Shown in pieces: positions 8,606 to 17,756 of a stretch of 18,656 bases of DNA (the stretch's first letter is position 1; each line of letters starts with the position of its first letter). Origin of the DNA: DASUFH01 sp036274645. GTDB taxonomy: Bacteria; Acidobacteriota; Terriglobia; 20CM-2-55-15. The notes beneath the pieces were generated by a model. It made no database searches. It had not been told where the DNA came from and was given only the letters and a program-made list of their open reading frames with translations. The DNA lies in NCBI GenBank assembly GCA_036274645.1, contig DASUFH010000048.1, forward strand, positions 1 to 18,656, written 5' to 3'. Made by a program: the position numbers and the translations under genes.

Positions 8606-8651
8606 CCGCAGCGCCGGAATACAGGCGCGGAGAACGCGCTGGACGCTGCGG
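8606..8651 (-). other. Hairpin in the leader of the lytic transglycosylase gene
   Basis: CCGCAGCG (8606-8613) and CGCTGCGG (8644-8651) form an 8-bp perfect outer stem. Inside it GCGCG and CGCGC form a second stem with a GAGAA loop. It lies 24 bp before the ATG on the minus strand, so it would sit in the 5' leader if transcription starts upstream of it. It may be only chance structure in GC-rich DNA. Confidence 0.35.
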
Positions 8652-8890
8652 CAAAATTCGGAACTGCAATCGCTCCGATCGAGGCTAACGGCTGCTAATG
8701 ATACCGTCGCTGGAAAGAATTGCAAGTCTGGAATGGTCTCTGCCTCGATACGGAAGATGGCCTGGCGGTTAGCGCCGGGCGGAGCGGCGGGTGATAAACA
8801 TTCGTGCTTGTATCATTTGCGGGAAGTGTTTACGCTGCCTGCCTACCATGAGCCTGCCGGATTCGATCAAGTCTGGAGCGTCTCCTGACC
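8652..8890. other. Divergent intergenic region without clear signals
   Basis: The whole gap between the divergent transglycosylase and GT-C-like genes is 308 bp (8583-8890). Apart from the leader hairpin at its left end I see no RNA gene, repeat or convincing promoter. TATCAT around 8814-8819 could be a -10 for the + strand gene, but no matching -35 is present. Promoters for both genes must lie here. Confidence 0.4.
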
Positions 8891-10162
8891 ATGCCTGAAA
8901 CAGTTCCCTCCGGCCGTGAAACTGCGGGATTGCGCTGGTCGCTGCCGGTTCTGCTGGTGATTGCCGCTTTCGCTCCCATATTCAACAACGGTTTTATCGC
9001 GGATGATTTTGTCATTCTGCGGTGGGCCGAAGGACTCAAGGTCCATCCATTATACCTGTTCGATACGCCGCACTACACTTTTCGCACAACATTGTTTGTG
9101 GTCTTTCTGATACTCAAGTCCCTGTTCGGCTATCACACGTTTGCCTTCTACGCGTTCAGCATCCTGTTGCACTCCGCCAACGTTCTGCTGCTGGGCTACC
9201 TGGTATGGACATTGACGGGCGATTCCGAGACGGCGTTCTGGGGGAGCTGCTTTGCCGCCGTCTTTTCGGCCCCTCAGGAAGCCGTCATGTGGCTGTCGGG
9301 CATGACGGAGAGCCTGCTGGCCTTTTTCCTTCTGGTCACGCTGATTCTCTGGTTGAAGGATCGTCCGCTGCTGGCCGCCTGCGCGTTTGTGGGAGCGCTG
9401 TTCTCCAAGGAATCTGCCGTGATCGCGCTCGCCCTCGCGCCTCTGATCGATCTCTATCGCGGCCGGCGCGTGGTTCGGCCGGCGTATGTGGCCTTGTTGG
9501 TTCCCGCCGCGCTGTTTGGTGTGAGTTTCCTGGCCACGTGGCATTCCAACGGGATGATTAACGAAGGCATCTTTACGGTCGGGCCCCAGGCGCTCAGCGT
9601 CCTGGCGTTGACGGCGCATCGGATGCTGTGGCCCTGGTTCTACATCGTCGTCGTCGTCATCCGGTTCGCCGGCGGCGCGTGGCCGTCCTGGGGATCGGTT
9701 GGGCGGGCGCTGGCGTGCGTCCTCCTTTTGCTGGCGCCGTATATTTTCATTACCTATGCCCGGAGTCTGCCAAGCCGCAACGTGTATCTGGCGTCGGCGG
9801 CGCTGATGGCGGGGTTTTCCGTATGGCTTGAGCCGGTCCGTAAAACGCGACTGTTTTCGGTATTTGCCGCGGCGTTCATCGCTTTCAACGTTGGATACCT
9901 CTGGATCCGGAAGGATCGCCAGTTCGAGGAGCGCGCGGCGCCGACGACAGCGTTGCTGCGGGCGCTCGCCGGAGTGAAGCCGCAAAACACCCTGATCATC
10001 GATTTCCCGTACCCCTATCCGGAAATCGCGCGGGAGAGCGTCCTTCTCCTGCCGGGATGGAGTCCGGACGCCATTCAGGTCGGGGACTCGCCGGCGGTAT
10101 GTCCGGATTGCCGGCAACTGAAGTGGAACATGGCATCTCAGGACTACGAGGGGCCGCGCTGA
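8891..10162 (+). CDS. Polytopic membrane protein, GT-C glycosyltransferase-like
   Basis: A 423-residue protein with about nine to eleven hydrophobic segments. After the first membrane segment (17-31) comes NNGFIADDFVILRWAEGLKV. The Asp pair (D38, D39) in the first outer loop is the hallmark of GT-C enzymes, which transfer sugars from lipid-linked donors on the outer side of the membrane. Two further features fit the family: a conserved LFGYHTFAFYAFSILLHSANVLLL stretch and a FSKESAV loop near residue 175. A soluble tail of about 100 residues follows the last membrane segment. No nearby glycan genes point to a substrate. GGAG lies 12 bases before the ATG. The function is inferred; a non-enzymatic membrane protein cannot be excluded. 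Confidence 0.7.
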   Translation: MPETVPSGRETAGLRWSLPVLLVIAAFAPIFNNGFIADDFVILRWAEGLKVHPLYLFDTPHYTFRTTLFVVFLILKSLFGYHTFAFYAFSILLHSANVLLLGYLVWTLTGDSETAFWGSCFAAVFSAPQEAVMWLSGMTESLLAFFLLVTLILWLKDRPLLAACAFVGALFSKESAVIALALAPLIDLYRGRRVVRPAYVALLVPAALFGVSFLATWHSNGMINEGIFTVGPQALSVLALTAHRMLWPWFYIVVVVIRFAGGAWPSWGSVGRALACVLLLLAPYIFITYARSLPSRNVYLASAALMAGFSVWLEPVRKTRLFSVFAAAFIAFNVGYLWIRKDRQFEERAAPTTALLRALAGVKPQNTLIIDFPYPYPEIARESVLLLPGWSPDAIQVGDSPAVCPDCRQLKWNMASQDYEGPR

Positions 10163-10167
10163 GCGCC

Positions 10168-10527
10168 GTGGGTGAGCCGCTTCTCTCCCGGGGAGTCGCA
10201 TTGTTCAATGAAGGGCGCTACTTTGAAGCGCATGAGATCTGGGAGGATCTGTGGCGCGAAACACACGGTCCCCTGAAGACGGTTTGCCAGGGGTTGATTC
10301 ACGCTGCTGTCGGCCTTTATCACATCCAACGCGACAATAAGGTGGGAGCGCGGAGCCAGCTCCGCAAGGCGCTCGATAAGCTGAAGGCTCATCCGGCCTC
10401 CGCGCCGAACCTGGACGTGCCGGATCTGATTTCTCAGATTGCGGGAATCGTTGACGCGCTGGACCAGACAGCGGAGTCGGGTATGGCGCTTCTTCAGGCG
10501 TCGGAGGTCCGGATACGCGCGATGTAA
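10168..10527 (+). CDS. DUF309 domain protein
   Basis: A 119-residue all-helical protein with the DUF309 signature: GVALFNEGRYFEAHEIWEDL (9-28), then WRETHGPLKTVCQGLIHAAV (29-48) and GLYHIQRDN. The function is unknown in the family. I chose the GTG at 10168, five bases after the preceding stop, because it puts the domain at the N-terminus. An in-frame ATG at 10099 would overlap the membrane-protein gene by 64 bp and add non-family residues. The close spacing suggests co-transcription with the GT-C-like gene. The exact start is uncertain because no good ribosome site fits. Confidence 0.78.
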   Translation: MGEPLLSRGVALFNEGRYFEAHEIWEDLWRETHGPLKTVCQGLIHAAVGLYHIQRDNKVGARSQLRKALDKLKAHPASAPNLDVPDLISQIAGIVDALDQTAESGMALLQASEVRIRAM

Positions 10528-10565
10528 ATGCGGGTTGTTATGGTAGAGTGCGGAACGCCCACTGA

Positions 10566-10652
10566 GGAGAGATGTCCGAGTGGTTGAAGGAGCACGCTTG
10601 GAAAGCGTGTGTGGGGGTAACTCCACCGTGGGTTCGAATCCCACTCTCTCCG
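10566..10652 (+). tRNA. tRNA-Ser (anticodon GGA)
   Basis: An 87-nt class II tRNA. The acceptor GGAGAGA (10566-10572) pairs with TCTCTCC (10645-10651), followed by a G discriminator, the serine identity base. The anticodon stem is CACGC/GCGTG around loop TTGGAAA, giving anticodon GGA at 10600-10602 (reads UCC and UCU). A long variable arm (GTGGGGGTAACTCCAC region) and the T arm GTGGGTTCGAATCCCAC follow. CCA is not encoded. Confidence 0.97.
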
Positions 10653-10663
10653 TCTGACCGTAT

Positions 10664-10767
10664 CAGGTCGGGGGGCTGTGCAATCGGAGCCCGCAAACCC
10701 CGCCAGGTCCGGAAGGAAGCAACGGTAGCAGGCCAACCCGATGTGACACGGTTTCCCCCGCCTGGCC
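10664..10767 (+). ncRNA. ffs: Signal recognition particle RNA, small bacterial (4.5S) type
   Basis: The universally conserved SRP domain IV is present: AGGTCCGGAAGGAAGCAACG (10705-10724) with the GGAA tetraloop at 10711-10714 and the symmetric loop that binds Ffh. Flanking sequences TCAGGTCGGGGG and CCCCCGCCTGG can pair to close a single long hairpin, which sets the approximate ends. The size of about 100 nt fits the 4.5S-type RNA without an Alu domain. It lies between tRNA-Ser and dnaX, an arrangement seen in many bacteria. The ends are accurate to a few bases. Confidence 0.93.
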
Positions 10768-10798
10768 CTCATATTGGAATGAGCGGGGCGCACGAAGC

Positions 10799-12360
<1,562 letters not shown>

Positions 12361-12364
<4 letters not shown>

Positions 12365-12654
12365 ACATGCAGCAGCTGATGAGGCAGGCGCAGAAAATGC
12401 AGGAACAGCTTCAGAAGCAAATGGAAGCCACAGTCGTTGACGCGAGCGCGGGCGGCGGCATGGTTTCCGTCCGGATGAGCGGGGCCAAGAAGCTGCTTTC
12501 CATTCAGATCGAGCAGGAAGTGTTTGCCGGCGGCGACAAGGAGATGCTCCAGGATCTGATCGTGGCCGCGATCAATGAGGCCGCGCGAAAAGTCGATGAA
12601 TCCCTGCAGGGCCAGATGGGCCAGCTGTCCGGCATGAAGCTTCCCGGTTTCTAA
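12361..12654 (+). CDS. ybaB: YbaB/EbfC family nucleoid-associated protein
   Basis: A 97-residue YbaB/EbfC protein, a dimeric DNA-binding, nucleoid-associated factor. It begins MNMQQLMRQAQKMQEQLQKQ, a helix typical of the family. Next comes the beta strand and loop ASAGGGMVSVRMSGAKKLLS, then QDLIVAAINEAARKVDE, and the end is GMKLPGF. Its ATG overlaps the dnaX stop by four bases, with GGAGGA a few bases upstream, so translation is probably coupled. The dnaX-ybaB-recR order is widely conserved in bacteria. Confidence 0.95.
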
Positions 12655-12658
12655 AGCG

Positions 12659-13258
12659 ATGTCGGATGTGGCGGCGCCGGTAACCCGGTTAATCGATCAA
12701 TTCAAGAAACTGCCTGGTGTCGGCGCAAAGACGGCTCAGCGGCTTGCGTTCTTTGTGCTGAAGATGGACGCGGCGGACGCCGGAGCGCTGGCCGAGGCGA
12801 TTGTCGAAGTGAAACGTTCCATACGGCGCTGCTCGGTCTGCAATAACCTGACCGATGTGGACCCGTGCCATTTCTGCACACACCCGTCCCGATCCGACAA
12901 GGTGCTGTGCGTGGTGGAGGAATCCAACGACATTCTGCCACTGGAGAAAACGCGCAGCTTTCAGGGGCGCTACCACGTGCTGATGGGCGCCATTTCTCCG
13001 CTGAAGGGCGTCACCCCGGACCGGTTGGCCGTGCCTTCATTGCTGCGGCGGCTCCAGAGCGGGGAGGTGGAGGAGGTGATCGTGGCCACGAATCCCAACG
13101 CCGAAGGGGAAACCACCGCCATGTACCTGTCGCGCCTCATCAAGCCCCTGGGGATTCGCGTGACCCGTATTGGACTCGGACTTCCTGTGGGTGGCGATCT
13201 GGAGTACGCGGACGAGGTGACGATGTCCAAGGCCCTCGAAGGCCGGCGGGAAATCTAG
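12659..13258 (+). CDS. recR: Recombination mediator RecR
   Basis: A 199-residue RecR, which works with RecF/RecO to load RecA at single-strand gaps. The helix-hairpin-helix is LPGVGAKTAQRLAFFVL (18-34). The zinc finger has C58, C61, C70 and C73 (CSVCNNLTDVDPCHFC). The Toprim domain begins LCVVEESNDILPLEKT (83-98) and includes the Walker-like region through HVLMGAISPLKGVTPD. The length is the family norm of about 200 residues. The ATG at 12659 lies four bases after the ybaB stop, so the three genes form one tight operon. It converges with the kinase-like gene with a gap of only 21 bp. Confidence 0.97.
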   Translation: MSDVAAPVTRLIDQFKKLPGVGAKTAQRLAFFVLKMDAADAGALAEAIVEVKRSIRRCSVCNNLTDVDPCHFCTHPSRSDKVLCVVEESNDILPLEKTRSFQGRYHVLMGAISPLKGVTPDRLAVPSLLRRLQSGEVEEVIVATNPNAEGETTAMYLSRLIKPLGIRVTRIGLGLPVGGDLEYADEVTMSKALEGRREI

Positions 13259-13279
13259 TTCGCGGCGTTGCCGGGAAAT

Positions 13280-14389
13280 CTATTTTGTCCTGGCGTTGCC
13301 GGCGTTCGCTGCCTGACGCAGTTGTCTGACGCGTTCCAGCAAGGCCGGCGTATAGCAGTCCGCTTCCCTCAGCGTGGCGCCGCTGGCCAGAAGCCCGCTG
13401 CGAAACTGCTTCTCGGTAATTTCCCCGAGGTACTGCAGGAGCCAGCGCGCATCCGCGACGTCGATGCCGTCCATCAACTCTCTGTCGTGCTTTCCTCTGA
13501 ACTGCCAGCGTAATCGGCCTTTTCGGTTGGAGACGAAGTCCCGGCTCTGTTTCGCGAATCCCTCGCATTCCCCGACGTTCCGCAGCAGCGGGATTCCCCA
13601 TTTCCCCATGGAACTGCCCCAGTCGATGACGGCGAAGAGATAGCGTTTTCCGTCGCCGTCCTCTTCAAACACCCCGAGATTCGCGTCTTTTGCGTCCACG
13701 TTGGAAACCAGCATGGTGAGGATTTTCAGCCCGGCCAGTTCCCGTGTGCCAACGAATGGATTCTCGGCCCATTCCCAGCCCTGGTCTTTCAGAAATCGCG
13801 GTGATTTGGCGCGCAGCTGGAAACGCGCGTTTTCAAACCAGCCGTCGGGCGCAACGTAGGCGCGGGCCCGGCGCAGGTCACGCGCGCCGGCGATGTATCC
13901 GTAAGCGACGAAATACTCCGGCGCCGCGACGTATCCGCAGGCCCATGCCAGACGCGTGCAGAACGTGCTCGGAAAGACCTCCCGTCCCCACTTGATGTTC
14001 CATGAAACCCCGCGCGCGTCGATGACGTTTATCTTGGCGGTGGTACCCGCCATGTCCTCGTCTACGAACTGGAAGGGAGAGACGGGTTGGCGGTCTTTTC
14101 CCCCGGGACCATATTCGAAGTCCAGCGAAGCGACGTCGCCGGGATCCATCCACAACGTCTGCTGTCCCGTTGAAGACGGTTCCCGGACGTGGTTTTCCGG
14201 AGGCTCCTGCAGCGAAGTGGAATTGGCGCTGGGGTCCTGATGAATGATCGCGAGCAAGGCGACTGCGAAAATCGCCAGCGCGCGTCCGGGAAGGGAAACT
14301 GCGCCCATACCCTGCAGGAAGCAACGTCGTTGCCAACTGTTGAAAGTGAGGCAAGACCGGGCCAACTTTCTCGGACCCCGCAAAAACAC
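13280..14389 (-). CDS. Putative Tat-exported protein with kinase-like catalytic motifs
   Basis: Unnamed 369-residue protein; I recall relatives mainly in Acidobacteriota. Reading from the GTG at 14389 gives QRRCFLQGMGAVSLPGRALA (20-39), a good match to the twin-arginine motif RRxFLK, followed by the hydrophobic core AIFAVALLAII. Export by Tat is therefore likely. An ATG at 14308 would lose the arginines and leave a plain signal peptide. The mature part carries SWNIKWGREV (129-138, K133), then SNVDAKDANLGVF (229-241), matching the DxKxxN catalytic loop of protein kinases (D232, K234, N237). VIDWGSSMG (254-262) follows, resembling the DFG/IDW metal motif (D256). Spacing and order fit a kinase or phosphotransferase fold. 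No glycine-rich loop is obvious. The function is unproven. Confidence 0.72.
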   Translation of the reverse strand: MFLRGPRKLARSCLTFNSWQRRCFLQGMGAVSLPGRALAIFAVALLAIIHQDPSANSTSLQEPPENHVREPSSTGQQTLWMDPGDVASLDFEYGPGGKDRQPVSPFQFVDEDMAGTTAKINVIDARGVSWNIKWGREVFPSTFCTRLAWACGYVAAPEYFVAYGYIAGARDLRRARAYVAPDGWFENARFQLRAKSPRFLKDQGWEWAENPFVGTRELAGLKILTMLVSNVDAKDANLGVFEEDGDGKRYLFAVIDWGSSMGKWGIPLLRNVGECEGFAKQSRDFVSNRKGRLRWQFRGKHDRELMDGIDVADARWLLQYLGEITEKQFRSGLLASGATLREADCYTPALLERVRQLRQAANAGNARTK

Positions 14390-14431
14390 TGGCCGTGGCG
14401 CGGCTTTCGGCGCAGCGCGCAGGTTGTGTTC

Positions 14432-14455
14432 CGGCGGCCCGACGCGGGGCCGCCG
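14432..14455. other. 9-bp hairpin in the divergent region before rpsL
   Basis: CGGCGGCCC (14432-14440) pairs perfectly with GGGCCGCCG (14447-14455) around a six-base loop. It lies between the divergent kinase-like gene and the rpsL promoter, about 100 bp upstream of the promoter. No T-run follows on either strand, so a terminator is doubtful. Confidence 0.45.
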
Positions 14456-14528
14456 CAGTTTCCGATGTCCGTGAAAAGGGCGCCCGGCATCCCGGTTGGA
14501 CGAAAAACTCCCGGTCGCGGAACTCCGG

Positions 14529-14583
14529 AAAAACTTTTTTTTGCAAATTTCCTGTTGAAGGTGGGAATCGGGTTCCGTAGAAT
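14529..14583 (+). promoter_or_regulatory. str operon promoter with UP-element-like tract
   Basis: TTGAAG (14555-14560) and TAGAAT (14578-14583) are spaced by 17 bp, placing the start of transcription near 14590. Immediately upstream, at 14529-14550, an A5-C-T8-GC-AAATTT tract occupies about -61 to -40. It resembles the UP-element consensus that binds the RNA polymerase alpha subunit. Such promoters drive ribosomal operons strongly. The leader to rpsL is about 58 nt. Confidence 0.75.
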
Positions 14584-14647
14584 CGTAAGGTTTTCCTTGC
14601 GACCGGAATGCGTACAGGGAACGGTAGTCATTGAGGAGTAACGGTTC

Positions 14648-15022
14648 GTGCCAACGTTCAACCAGTTAGTTCGACAGGGCAGAAAAAAGCCCAAATATAA
14701 GACGAGTAGTCCCGCATTGCAGGAATGTCCGCAGAAACGAGGCGTGTGCACCCGTGTATACACGTCAACACCAAAGAAGCCGAATTCGGCCCTTCGCAAA
14801 GTTGCGCGTGTGCGTCTGACCAATGGGATCGAAGTAACAACGTACATCCCCGGTATCGGCCACAATCTGCAGGAACATTCCATCGTCTTGATCCGCGGCG
14901 GTCGTGTTAAGGATTTACCGGGGGTTCGGTACCACGTAATCCGGGGCACGCTCGACGCGGCGGGAGTGGCCAATCGCAAGCAGAGCCGCTCCAAGTATGG
15001 CGCGAAGCGGCCCAAGGGATAG
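14648..15022 (+). CDS. rpsL: 30S ribosomal protein S12
   Basis: A 124-residue S12, a component of the decoding centre of the small subunit. It begins MPTFNQLVRQGRKKPKYKTS and includes TPKKPNSALRKVARVRLTNG (41-60) and GGRVKDLPGVRYH (84-96). The lysines where streptomycin-resistance changes occur (the KK of TPKKPNSA and the K of RVKDLPG) are wild type. It starts with GTG, preceded by GAGGAG at 14633-14638. It is the first gene of the str operon, with rpsG 42 bp downstream. Confidence 0.99.
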   Translation: MPTFNQLVRQGRKKPKYKTSSPALQECPQKRGVCTRVYTSTPKKPNSALRKVARVRLTNGIEVTTYIPGIGHNLQEHSIVLIRGGRVKDLPGVRYHVIRGTLDAAGVANRKQSRSKYGAKRPKG

Positions 15023-15064
15023 ATAGGCCGCGGGTACCCGCATAATTTCTGTTAAGAGGTTTCT

Positions 15065-15535
15065 ATGCCCAGGAAAGCGCATATTGCGCGGCGCGAAGTC
15101 GTGTCTGATCCCGTCTATGCCAGCACGCTGGTTTCGAAGTTCGTCAACTGCATGATGTGGGGCGGTAAAAAGAGCACGGCCCAGCGGTTGCTGTACAAGT
15201 CGCTGAGCATCATCGAGCAGAAGACGAATGACGATCCGATGAAACTCTTCAAGAAAGCCGTGGAAAACGTGAAGCCGGTTCTTGAAGTCAAGTCGCGCCG
15301 TGTGGGCGGTTCGACCTACCAGGTTCCTGTGGAGGTCGGGCCCAACCGCCGGACATCGCTGAGCATTCGCTGGATTCTGACGTACTCGCGGGCGCGGGGC
15401 GAGAAGTCGATGGAAGAGAAGTTGGCTGGAGAGTTGATGGACGCCGCCAACAACCGCGGGAATTCAATCAAGAAGAAGGATGACACGCACCGGATGGCGG
15501 AAGCGAACAAGGCGTTCGCGCACTACCGGTGGTAG
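15065..15535 (+). CDS. rpsG: 30S ribosomal protein S7
   Basis: A 156-residue S7, which organises the 3' major domain of 16S rRNA and contacts the E-site tRNA. It begins MPRKAHIARREVVSDPVYAS and contains VENVKPVLEVKSRRVGGSTY (about 78-97), then QVPVEV and the C-terminal AEANKAFAHYRW. AGAGG lies five bases before the ATG. The gap from rpsL contains the 12-bp palindrome GCGGGTACCCGC (15030-15041). In other bacteria S7 represses its own operon by binding this region; whether it does so here is unknown. Confidence 0.99.
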   Translation: MPRKAHIARREVVSDPVYASTLVSKFVNCMMWGGKKSTAQRLLYKSLSIIEQKTNDDPMKLFKKAVENVKPVLEVKSRRVGGSTYQVPVEVGPNRRTSLSIRWILTYSRARGEKSMEEKLAGELMDAANNRGNSIKKKDDTHRMAEANKAFAHYRW

Positions 15536-15577
15536 GAACGGAGAGGGCGGAAAGATCCTGACGCTCCGCTAAGACTT

Positions 15578-17677
15578 ATGCCTCGCACGACCCCATTAGA
15601 AAGAACGCGCAATATCGGCATCATGGCTCACATCGACGCCGGTAAGACCACCACGACTGAGCGCATTCTTTATTACACCGGCATCAACTACAAGCTGGGT
15701 GAGGTGCACGAAGGCACGGCGACGATGGATTGGATGGAGCAGGAGCAGGAGCGCGGCATCACGATCACGTCGGCGGCGACGACCTGTTTCTGGAACAACA
15801 ACCGGATCAACATCATCGATACTCCCGGCCATGTGGACTTCACGGCCGAAGTGGAGCGGTCGCTGCGGGTGCTCGACGGCGCCGTGGCGGTTTTCTGCGC
15901 CGTTGGTGGTGTGGAGCCGCAGTCGGAAACGGTGTGGCGCCAGGCGGATAAATACAATGTTCCGCGCATTGCCTTTGTGAACAAGATGGATCGTCCCGGC
16001 GCGGACTTCCGTCGTTGCATGGAGATGATGCGCAGCCGGCTGCAGGCCAATCCGGTGGCGATTCAATATCCGCTCGGCGCGGAAGACACCTTCCGGGGTG
16101 TCATTGATCTCATTGAAAACAGGGCCATAATTTACCAGGACGAAACACTCGGCGCTGAATACAAGGTTGAGCCGGTTCCCCAGGAATACGCCTCCATCGT
16201 TCAGGAGTTCCGGGAGAAGATCGTCGAGGCGGCTTCAGAAGCCGACGATAAGGTTTTTGAGAAATACGTGGCGGGCGATGCGGTTTCCAGCGATGAGTTG
16301 AAGGCCGCCATCCGTAAGGGAACGATTGCGCTCAAGCTGACGCCGGTGCTTTGCGGGTCCGCATTCAAGAACAAGGGCGTGCAGACCCTGCTGGACGCCG
16401 TTGTGGCGTATCTGCCCTCGCCGGTCGACATCCCGGCAGTCGAGGGTTTGACGGTGGACAAGTCCGCCACCGAGACCCGCCCGGCCGATGACAAGGCGCC
16501 GTTTTCCGGGCTGGTGTTCAAGATCATGACCGATCCCTTTGTCGGTCAACTCGCATTTTTCCGGGTGTACTCCGGAAGCCTGAGCGCCGGCGCGTACGTT
16601 TTCAATACCACCAAGCAGCGGCGTGAGCGCGTGGGGCGCCTGTTGAAGATGCACGCCAACAAGCGCGAAGAGATTAAAGAGGTCTACGCCGGCGACATTG
16701 CCGCGGCGGTTGGCCTTCGTGATGTGATTACCGGGGATACGATTTGCGACGAGAGCCGGCAGATCCTGCTCGAGTCGATGGATTTCCCCGAGCCGGTTAT
16801 TTCCGTCGCCATCGAGCCCAAGACCAAGGCAGACCAGGAAAAGATGGGGGTTGCGCTCGGAAAGCTGGCGCAGGAAGACCCGACGTTCCATATCCACACG
16901 GACCCGGATACCAATCAGACGATCATTTCCGGCATGGGCGAACTGCATCTGGAGATCCTCGTGGACCGGATGATGCGGGAGTTCAGTGTGGCCGCCAACG
17001 TGGGCAAGCCGCAGGTGGCTTACAAGGAAACCATTCGCAAGCGCGCGGAAGCCACCGGCAAATACATCCGTCAGACCGGCGGCCGCGGCCAATATGGCCA
17101 TGTGGAGATTGTGGCCGAGCCGAGCGAAGTCGGCGCGGGCTTTGTGTTCGTGAACGAAATTGTCGGCGGCTCCGTGCCGCGGGAATACATCAAGCCGATC
17201 GAGCAGGGCATCCGCGAAGCCATGGGGAGCGGTGTTCTGGCGGGTTACGAAGTGAAGGACGTGAAGGTCACGCTGGTGGACGGTTCGTACCACGAGGTGG
17301 ATTCATCGGAAATCGCTTTCAAGATCGCCGGCTCGATGGCCTTCAAGGACGCCTGCAAGAAGGCCGGCCCAGCGCTCCTGGAGCCGATGATGCGGGTGGA
17401 AGTGGTTCTGCCGGAAGAGTTCGCCGGCGCCGTCAATGGCGATCTCAGTTCCCGCCGTGGCCGGATCGACGGTTTGGAGAACCGGTTGGGCACGCAGATC
17501 GTCAAGGCGGTCGTGCCCCTGTCGTCAATGTTCGGTTATTCCACCGATCTGCGTTCGCGGACCCAGGGCCGGGCCACCTACACGATGCACTTTTCTCACT
17601 ACGAGGAAGTGCCCAAGCAGATTGCCGAAGAGATTATCGCGAAAGCCCAGGGACGGGAGGTCGAGCGGTCGACCTAG
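15578..17677 (+). CDS. fusA: Translation elongation factor G
   Basis: A 699-residue EF-G, the GTPase that moves tRNA and mRNA through the ribosome. The G domain has AHIDAGKT (17-24), switch I ending RGITITSAATT (59-69), DTPGH (81-85) and NKMD (135-138). Domains II to V follow at normal length, including SGMGELHLEILVDRMMREF, YIRQTGGRGQYGHVEI and GYSTDLRSRTQGRATYTMHF near the end. The start MPRTTPLERTRNIGIMAHID is normal for the family. No clear Shine-Dalgarno precedes the ATG; the nearest GGAGAGGG is about 30 bases upstream. It is the third gene of the str operon. Confidence 0.99.
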   Translation: MPRTTPLERTRNIGIMAHIDAGKTTTTERILYYTGINYKLGEVHEGTATMDWMEQEQERGITITSAATTCFWNNNRINIIDTPGHVDFTAEVERSLRVLDGAVAVFCAVGGVEPQSETVWRQADKYNVPRIAFVNKMDRPGADFRRCMEMMRSRLQANPVAIQYPLGAEDTFRGVIDLIENRAIIYQDETLGAEYKVEPVPQEYASIVQEFREKIVEAASEADDKVFEKYVAGDAVSSDELKAAIRKGTIALKLTPVLCGSAFKNKGVQTLLDAVVAYLPSPVDIPAVEGLTVDKSATETRPADDKAPFSGLVFKIMTDPFVGQLAFFRVYSGSLSAGAYVFNTTKQRRERVGRLLKMHANKREEIKEVYAGDIAAAVGLRDVITGDTICDESRQILLESMDFPEPVISVAIEPKTKADQEKMGVALGKLAQEDPTFHIHTDPDTNQTIISGMGELHLEILVDRMMREFSVAANVGKPQVAYKETIRKRAEATGKYIRQTGGRGQYGHVEIVAEPSEVGAGFVFVNEIVGGSVPREYIKPIEQGIREAMGSGVLAGYEVKDVKVTLVDGSYHEVDSSEIAFKIAGSMAFKDACKKAGPALLEPMMRVEVVLPEEFAGAVNGDLSSRRGRIDGLENRLGTQIVKAVVPLSSMFGYSTDLRSRTQGRATYTMHFSHYEEVPKQIAEEIIAKAQGREVERST

Positions 17678-17690
17678 GCCCGGGCGTTAC

Positions 17691-17727
17691 CGCGCGCAGC
17701 AATCAGCCGCAAGCGGCTGCGCGCGCT
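17691..17727 (+). other. GC-rich hairpin between fusA and tuf
   Basis: CGCGCGC (17691-17697) pairs with GCGCGCG (17719-17725), and inside it AGCCGC pairs with GCGGCT around a tiny loop, with AGCAATC bulged on the 5' side. It lies in the 79-bp gap before tuf. It may stabilise the RNA or adjust the ratio of fusA to tuf transcripts. No T-run follows closely, so full termination is unlikely. Confidence 0.55.
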
Positions 17728-17756
17728 GTTGGAAACATTTTTGGAGAGAGATTCAT

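Noticed and set aside
8848..8898. 16-codon ORF (MSLPDSIKSGASPDHA) overlapping the start of the GT-C-like gene
   Set aside because: A leader peptide is conceivable, but it lacks a ribosome site and has no sequence character.
10057..10167. Upstream extension of the DUF309 gene to an ATG at 10057 or 10099
   Set aside because: It overlaps the end of the membrane-protein gene in another frame and encodes no family residues.
9050..10201. 383-codon minus-strand frame opposite the GT-C-like gene
   Set aside because: Its product is an Arg/Gln-rich mixture with no domain, and the + strand has a clear polytopic membrane protein.
16235..17293. Long frames opposite and beside fusA (also + strand 16744-17796)
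   Set aside because: Shadow frames of a fully conserved EF-G; no ribosome site or domain.
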